A DNA stretch of 64,000 nucleotides from Escarpia spicata. Lineage: Eukaryota; Annelida; Polychaeta; Sabellida; Siboglinidae. Positions 60,313 through 64,000 of this stretch are shown here, piece after piece. Positions within the stretch are counted from its first letter, which is position 1, and each line of letters opens with the position of its first letter. Where the stretch lies: assembly GCA_963995525.1 (NCBI GenBank), contig OZ023213.1, positions 41,400,276-41,464,275 on the forward strand, written 5' to 3'. The notes under the pieces were generated by a model. That model made no database searches, was not told where the DNA came from, and was given only the letters and a program-made list of their open reading frames with translations. The translations under genes and the position numbers were made by a program.

Positions 60313-60730
60313 TAGTGCCTCAAGTTGTTGGTGCGAGTATATCCGCCGATGATTTCTTCAGAGTGCAAAAGGGGGATGAGACCTTGAAGAAATGCTTTGA
60401 TTCGGCTGAAGAGACTAAAGGGAAACCTAAGGGAAAACAAACAAGTCAATTCGTGATCAAAAGGGGGCTGCTTTATTGTCTGTATCATTCGCGCGAAACC
60501 GTTCATCCGACTTCTCGATCGTTTGCGACAGGGCAAGACCTCTCGATCGAATTCGTAGCGGCTGGCGGTAAGCGTCTACTGCCCGGCTTCGTCTTCCAGT
60601 TGTACGAAGGCAATCGTCAAGTGCCCGGCTTCATCACTCGTGCGGCCGAGATACACCGTTCTAATTGTGTTCTGAGCTCGGCGTCTCGACTTCAACGAAT
60701 GTGTATATATTCGAGATGGGACTAGCCCAG
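60313..60730 (+). pseudogene. Integrase-flank remnant and 3' tail (copy 16)
   Basis: Long form with the 2-bp deletion, as copies 0 and 8-10. Confidence 0.5.
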
Positions 60731-61256
60731 TGTCAATGTGTATTTTCTGATTGAATGTATCTATTATTTGCTGTATTATGATTGGTAGTTATCTGTGTTT
60801 TGAAGTGAGGTATTTTTACCCTTGAAGTATTCACATATATATGTATATATGTGTGTGTGTTGTAACAGATTACTGTAATGAGAGTCCGCGATGACTAGCT
60901 TATACTGTGTATTTATATTATGGAAGTTATTCTTAAATAACACTTGGCGCCTAGTGTATGATCGTGTAGCGGTATAATCCACCTTAGAAAGGAAGTGGAA
61001 TTTGATAATCGAAAGACTCAGTGTTATTGTTTATGTTCTATTAAGATTTGGTTACGGGATTTCTTTATTCTGTTTATTTTGTTAATCGAGATATTTACCA
61101 AAAGAAAGATAACTTGTAATAAAGTTTATTAAATTTTCCTCGTTCTTGGTCGCTTGTTCACGAAAACCGTTCTTTCTCATATGCGTTGACCTTGATATAT
61201 AAGAACCCTACTAGACTGAGCCATCTAGTGTACGGAGACCTCGCTAATCCGTGACA
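60731..61256 (+). mobile_element. LTR 17 (526 bp)
   Basis: LTR 1 type: GAAGTTATTC, GATTTGGTTAC, GTGACA end. Confidence 0.75.
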
Positions 61257-61894
61257 TAATTGGGGGCTCGTACGCGGGATTCCGGCGAGGGGGAATTAAA
61301 ATAACACCTTCGGTCAACGCTATGAATTGCGGGTAACACGTGACGGCAACATAGAACATGCCTGAGAACTTAGCTGCACTCTGGTTCCGTGGAATGTCAG
61401 CGTTGTTCCGTGGCTAAAGACGAAACCTACATCTATTCCAGTAGCTGTAGTGTAGGGTAATTCACATGCCCCTTGTCGGTTCTGCCCGGACTTAATTCTG
61501 AGTCCCATATGTCTCGTTATATTTATAGTGTGTCATTCACGTTTTGAGGCATCAGACTTGTTTATTGCAGCAGTAAAGGACCATGAATTAATCGTATAAT
61601 TATTGTAAGTAGGAGCTTTGTTATTTTTCAGCTGTACGAGGAAGTTGAATTACTTGTTGCATTTGCCGAGTTGGCAGTGGACAGATTAGTCCCACAGAAT
61701 GTCCGTGTGTTGATAGTTGACACGACGTGGTTGAAATCGAATAGTGGTTTCATTATTCCAGTCTTATGAGAAGATTGGGTGGAGTATTGTAGCGTAGCTA
61801 ACACTTTTGTGGTTTACAGGTGGTTGACCTTTTGTATTACTTAAACGTGATATCCGTTTAGTGATTATTTCGTGTGTTGCACTAGTTTGCAAAC
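61257..61894 (+). other. Leader with primer-binding site (copy 17)
   Basis: 638 bp; ACACGACGTGG, as copies 1 and 11. Confidence 0.62.
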
Positions 61895-63509
61895 ATGGAT
61901 CTTGCTCAATTGATTGAGTTAGGCGAGAAGTTAGGGTTAACAGGTCCCGAACTTCAGGCATTTGTTCGCGATGAACAAGGAACCGCCCGGGCTGAGCGAC
62001 AGGCCGCTCGCGAGGCGGAGAAAGAGAGGCTCTAGGCCGAGCTCCGAGAAAAGTAGGCGGCAAGGCAGGCCGATATGGAGATACGCGCGAGTGAAATGGA
62101 GCATGAAGAAAAGATGGCCAGGCTCCACAACGAGGCTACGACCGTAGAGAACCGAGATTCGGTGAGTAATGCTTCAGCCATTACTAAGGGAATCCGTAGT
62201 CCTCCGTTACCCTGTTTTAACGAAGACAAGGATTCGATTGATGTATATCTCCAGCGATTTGAAAGATATGCTGAAAACCAGGGTTGGGAGCGTGAGAATT
62301 ACGCTATATTCCTGAGCGCATTGTTATCCAGTCATGCACTGGAAGTTTATTCCCGTTCCCCAATGTCCGTGGCCAACGATTATGACCAGTAAAGCAAGCA
62401 TTGCTAGGATGGTACCGACTGACTGTAGGCGATTTTCGTAAGAAGCTTTACACCTGTTCTCTAAATTCGACCGAAACAGTGTCGCAGTATTTTGCTCGTA
62501 TGGAGCATTATTTGACTCAGTGGATTTCTTTGTCAAACATTAATGAGTCTTTCGAGGGTCTTAAGGAACTCATTCTGAGAAAGCAATTCTTGTTTATGTG
62601 CCCTAGGGAACTGTCCGTGTTTCTGAGAGAACACAAACCGATGGGGAAAGAGAATTTGTTTAGAGTTGGTGAGAACATTTACAGATGCCCATTCATCATA
62701 TGGTAAACGGGAAAATCGTAGAGACCGAGTCCGACCCACTCTCGTCCCTTCACCCGTCCCGAAAAGTAGATCAGGGGAGGGGAGATACCCTATTTCTAGC
62801 CCTACCCTGCGGCCCGTTCCTCCGCCGCGTACATGTTTCCTTTGTAATCGGCCAGGTCACATCGCGAGACAGTGTACAGTGGGAGTGCAGAATAGGAATC
62901 CTCCACCGCAAAGGATGAAACCAGTGGTTGGGAATTGTGCAGTTGTGCTAAACCAGAATTCCCCTAGTCACCAATGTCCTGTGGGTGGGACTGATGTCAC
63001 GTTGCAATGTGGATGTAAGATCCCCGTAATTGCTAGTGCTTGTGCACAACATGACTACAGTTGTAGAGGGGTATGTGGGGAGATCCCCAGTGAAAGTACT
63101 ACGCGACAGCGGGTGTAACGGAGTCGTTGTACGACGTAGCCTAGTTCCGGAAGATCAGTTAACTGGGAAAACGAGTCTTTATGCTGATGGACCGATCCGT
63201 CATTGAAGTCCCGACTGCCCGGTGCTATGTGAGAGGAGTTCTCACATAGTTCTCACATAGGGCTTCAATTTCTCCTGTGAAATTGAAGCCCTATGTCTAA
63301 ACAACCCCGTTTATGATTTAGTAATTGGCAATGTTGATGAACTAAATTTGCCCTGTTCCGATAACAGTGAAGGTTCTCCTTTTCGAGTAACCAAGTCAGA
63401 TAGTGTCCCCGTTACAGTTGAGGCCCCTTTGAATGACACCCCAATCACTGGTTGTGCTGTAGAAACCCGTGCTCAACGGGAGCGCCTTTCCAACCCACAA
63501 AACCTTTGA
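61895..63509 (+). pseudogene. gag-protease pseudogene (copy 17)
   Basis: Capsid C-terminal frame open (62401-62706). It has the Ser variant of the SALLSSHAL segment, whereas copies 9 and 10 have Thr. Private changes: CCAATGTCCG near 62361 and ATATTCCTGAG near 62307. 14-bp deletion before the protease motif; zinc-knuckle frame 62666-63118, CCHC 62834-62875. Confidence 0.87.
63225..63296. repeat. Double inverted repeat (copy 17, long form)
   Basis: GGA present; arms perfect. Confidence 0.93.
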
Positions 63510-63927
63510 TAGTGCCTCAAGTTGTTGGTGCGAGTATATCCGCCGATGATTTCTTCAGAGTGCAAAAGGGGGATGAGACCTTGAAGAAATGCTTTGATTC
63601 GGCTGAAGAGACTAAAGGGAAACCTAAGGGAAAACAAACAAGTCAATTCGTGATCAAAAGGGGGCTGCTTTATTGTCTGTATCATTCGCGCGAAACCGTT
63701 CATCCGACTTCTCGATCGTTTGCGACAGGGCAAGACCTCTCGATCGAATTCGTAGCGGCTGGCGGTAAGCGTCTACTGCCCGGCTTCGTCTTCCAGTTGT
63801 ACGAAGGCAATCGTCAAGTGCCCGGCTTCATCACTCGTGCGGCCGAGATACACCGTTCTAATTGTGTTCTGAGCTCGGCGTCTCGACTTCAACGAATGTG
63901 TATATATTCGAGATGGGACTAGCCCAG
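63510..63927 (+). pseudogene. Integrase-flank remnant and 3' tail (copy 17)
   Basis: Long form with the 2-bp deletion, stopping at 63920-63922. Confidence 0.5.
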
Positions 63928-64000
63928 TGTCAATGTGTATTTTCTGATTGAATGTATCTATTATTTGCTGTATTATGATTGGTAGTTATCTGTGTTTTGA
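63928..64000 (+). mobile_element. LTR 18, 5' end only (cut by window edge)
   Basis: The first 73 bases of an LTR beginning TGTCAATGTG. The array continues beyond the window. Confidence 0.75.

Larger units (their letters stand above)
1..64000 (+). repeat. Macrosatellite built from a single-LTR retrotransposon unit, interrupted by four AT-rich satellite blocks
   Basis: LTR starts lie at 628, 3825, 7046, 10230, 13439, 19138, 22339, 26953, 32645, 35842, 39039, 42236, 45457, 48641, 51825, 55034, 60731 and 63928. Spacings are 3184, 3197, 3201, 3209 or 3221 bp, or about 4.6-5.7 kb where a satellite block intervenes. All units are head-to-tail and nearly identical, with one LTR between neighbouring internal regions. 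This is the product expected when LTR-to-LTR unequal exchange, or a one-LTR circle, is amplified. The founder appears to have been a dead gag-protease retroelement lacking RT, RNase H and the integrase core. No host gene, tRNA or rRNA was recognised. Confidence 0.93.

Noticed and set aside
1..64000. Capture of a host gene or a novel defence system
   Set aside because: Every base is accounted for by the retroelement unit or the satellite; no additional coding sequence was found on either strand.

Overview
The window is one continuous array of a repeated retrotransposon-derived unit; I see no host gene. The unit is an internally deleted Metaviridae (Ty3/gypsy-type) LTR element of 3,184-3,221 bp: one LTR, a ~640-bp leader with a tRNA-Pro-like primer-binding site, a broken gag (coiled-coil N-terminus, SCAN-like capsid, CCHC zinc knuckle), a broken aspartic protease, and a ~410-bp tail whose start resembles the N-terminal flank of integrase. 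Reverse transcriptase, RNase H and the integrase core are absent. Units share single LTRs (LTR-internal-LTR-internal...), all on the + strand: 17 complete internal regions plus a partial one at the left edge, 17 complete LTRs, one LTR cut by the right edge, and four LTRs truncated at their 5' ends.

The content points to a metazoan nuclear genome. Gag with a SCAN-like capsid and protease followed by an integrase-like segment fits the Gmr1-like group, known from deuterostomes and other animals. Nothing visible fixes the species.

Four AT-rich satellite blocks (13964-16083, 22864-23950, 27478-29597, 55559-57678) interrupt the array. Each starts exactly where an LTR ends in TGACA and each ends in the same 5'-truncated LTR. 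The satellite monomer is ~141 bp, with a ~1,033-bp higher-order period; the second block is one such period shorter than the others.

Layout: partial copy 0 (1-627); copies 1-4 (628-13963); satellite 1; copies 5-6; satellite 2; copy 7; satellite 3; copies 8-15 (29598-55558); satellite 4; copies 16-17; partial LTR. Positions 1 to ~18250 recur at 38412 to ~59850, the second version holding one extra 3,184-bp unit.

All copies share the same two amber codons in gag, so they descend from one already broken founder and most likely spread at the DNA level (unequal crossing-over, conversion or circle-based amplification), not by independent retrotransposition. About ten small indels account for the length differences among internal regions, and their shuffled combinations show continuing recombination between copies.
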